From the NCBI GenBank assembly GCA_016217585.1, contig JACRHQ010000086.1:1-5910 (forward strand): a stretch of DNA of 5,910 nucleotides, given 5' to 3'. Numbering within the stretch: position 1 is the first letter of the stretch; each line of letters starts with the position of its first letter. Below, piece after piece: positions 5,323 through 5,910 of the stretch. Both the position numbers and the translations under genes were made by a program. Source of the stretch: Candidatus Omnitrophota bacterium (GTDB lineage Bacteria > Omnitrophota > Gorgyraeia > Zapsychrales > Zapsychraceae). Under the pieces are notes generated by a model. The model saw only the letters and a program-made list of their open reading frames with translations. It was not told where the DNA came from and searched no databases.

Positions 5323-5910
5323 TCAAGGTTTAAAGTCTAATTCTGAAATAATTTTTGTATTGGTATATCGTTTCTTAAAATAATATCCCCTCCGTTTAAC
5401 TCTTATCAGGCCGCCTTTTCCGTCCGGAGCGTCTCTCATATCTTTCTTGTTTTTCCCCTTGGTTTTTGGCTCAATATAGCCCCCCATACCGCAGGAAAGA
5501 TCGTCTGCTTGCCCCTTAACAACATAAGACCGAATCTTTTCCCAATCTTTTCTAAATACTTCTCGCGTCTTTTCGTCGGGAACATCTATAAACCAATCTA
5601 AAATGACATATTGATCTTGACTAACAAACTTCCCGCCCGCCTTTCCAACGCCATACGCCACCCAGAATATAGTCTCGATCTTATCCCGTATCTCGGCATT
5701 TTCCCAGCGCTCCTGGGCCAGCTTTACATAATTAATAGTTTTAATCTGGGTCGGTTCTTTAGCCTTGAAATTATTCAAATAAACAGGCAAGACCTTAATC
5801 TCAATCTTTAAATTCTCCAAATCAGCCTTGGGAGAGCTGTTATTTTTTAATCCCAACAGATTCTCGACGATTAAACCACTGGCCCCCTTTTTAAGATGCG
5901 CGTGCTTACG
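5323..5910 (-). CDS. MutH/Sau3AI-family DNA endonuclease, N-terminus cut by window edge
   Basis: The frame is open from the right edge to a TGA at 5325-5323, giving 195 visible residues. Aligned by eye to E. coli MutH, the catalytic set is intact. E16 (GLIVEN) matches E56, D30 (ADLENL) matches D70, E37 and K39 (IEIK) match E77 and K79, and K77 (IRDKIETIFW) matches K116. The E-x13-D-x6-E-x-K spacing equals MutH exactly. The downstream RKDWEKI segment, a PKTKG element and RGYYFKKRYTNTKI near the C-terminus also fit. MutH nicks hemimethylated GATC; Sau3AI cuts GATC on both strands. With no mutS or mutL here and AT-rich coding sequence, a restriction enzyme is the likelier role. It may be one domain or the end of a longer Sau3AI-like protein. 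A TTG at 5856 could be mistaken for the start, but E16 lies upstream of it, so the true start is beyond 5910. Confidence 0.88.
   Translation of the reverse strand, partial: RKHAHLKKGASGLIVENLLGLKNNSSPKADLENLKIEIKVLPVYLNNFKAKEPTQIKTINYVKLAQERWENAEIRDKIETIFWVAYGVGKAGGKFVSQDQYVILDWFIDVPDEKTREVFRKDWEKIRSYVVKGQADDLSCGMGGYIEPKTKGKNKKDMRDAPDGKGGLIRVKRRGYYFKKRYTNTKIISELDFKP

Noticed and set aside
5854..5856. TTG start giving a 177-residue nuclease
   Set aside because: The frame stays open to 5910 and the upstream part encodes KKGASGLIVENLLG, matching the MutH motif with the E56 equivalent, so the gene is truncated by the window rather than starting here.

Overview
This is an ordinary bacterial chromosomal segment with one likely foreign edge. 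The core (about 1-5254) is GC-rich, with strong G/C third-position use and tightly packed genes. It encodes the MEP isoprenoid route, MurB (so a peptidoglycan-making bacterium), molybdopterin synthase and a cobalamin adenosyltransferase. I cannot name the lineage from sequence alone. A Gram-negative anaerobe or facultative anaerobe of a little-cultured phylum, or a deltaproteobacterium-like organism, would fit, but that is a guess.

Layout: ispG (minus strand, cut by the left edge) and ispH (plus strand) diverge from a 54-bp AT-rich spacer. The spacer and its flanks hold two mirror-image, overlapping sigma70-like promoters. ispH starts a run of six plus-strand genes reaching 4233: ispH, a [2Fe-2S] ferredoxin, moaE, a single-domain rhodanese, a PduO-type cob(I)alamin adenosyltransferase and murB. 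The ispH-ferredoxin gap is 12 nt; every later junction overlaps (1, 22, 4 and 4 nt), so this is almost certainly one operon. A minus-strand ornithine cyclodeaminase/mu-crystallin family gene converges on murB 25 bp away. After 68 bp, a markedly AT-rich minus-strand gene runs off the right edge. It encodes a MutH/Sau3AI-family endonuclease with the full metal-binding constellation.

How the genes may work together: IspG and IspH are the last two MEP enzymes. Both are [4Fe-4S] proteins needing low-potential electrons, and the ferredoxin immediately behind ispH is a natural candidate donor. MoaE needs sulfur delivered through MoaD, and the rhodanese overlapping it could feed that relay. The adenosyltransferase and MurB (FAD/NADPH) are independent cofactor and cell-wall functions carried in the same operon. 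The MutH/Sau3AI-like gene looks like an acquired restriction enzyme gene. I see no RNA genes, CRISPR arrays, insertion sequences or clear intrinsic terminators, and no wholly new system.
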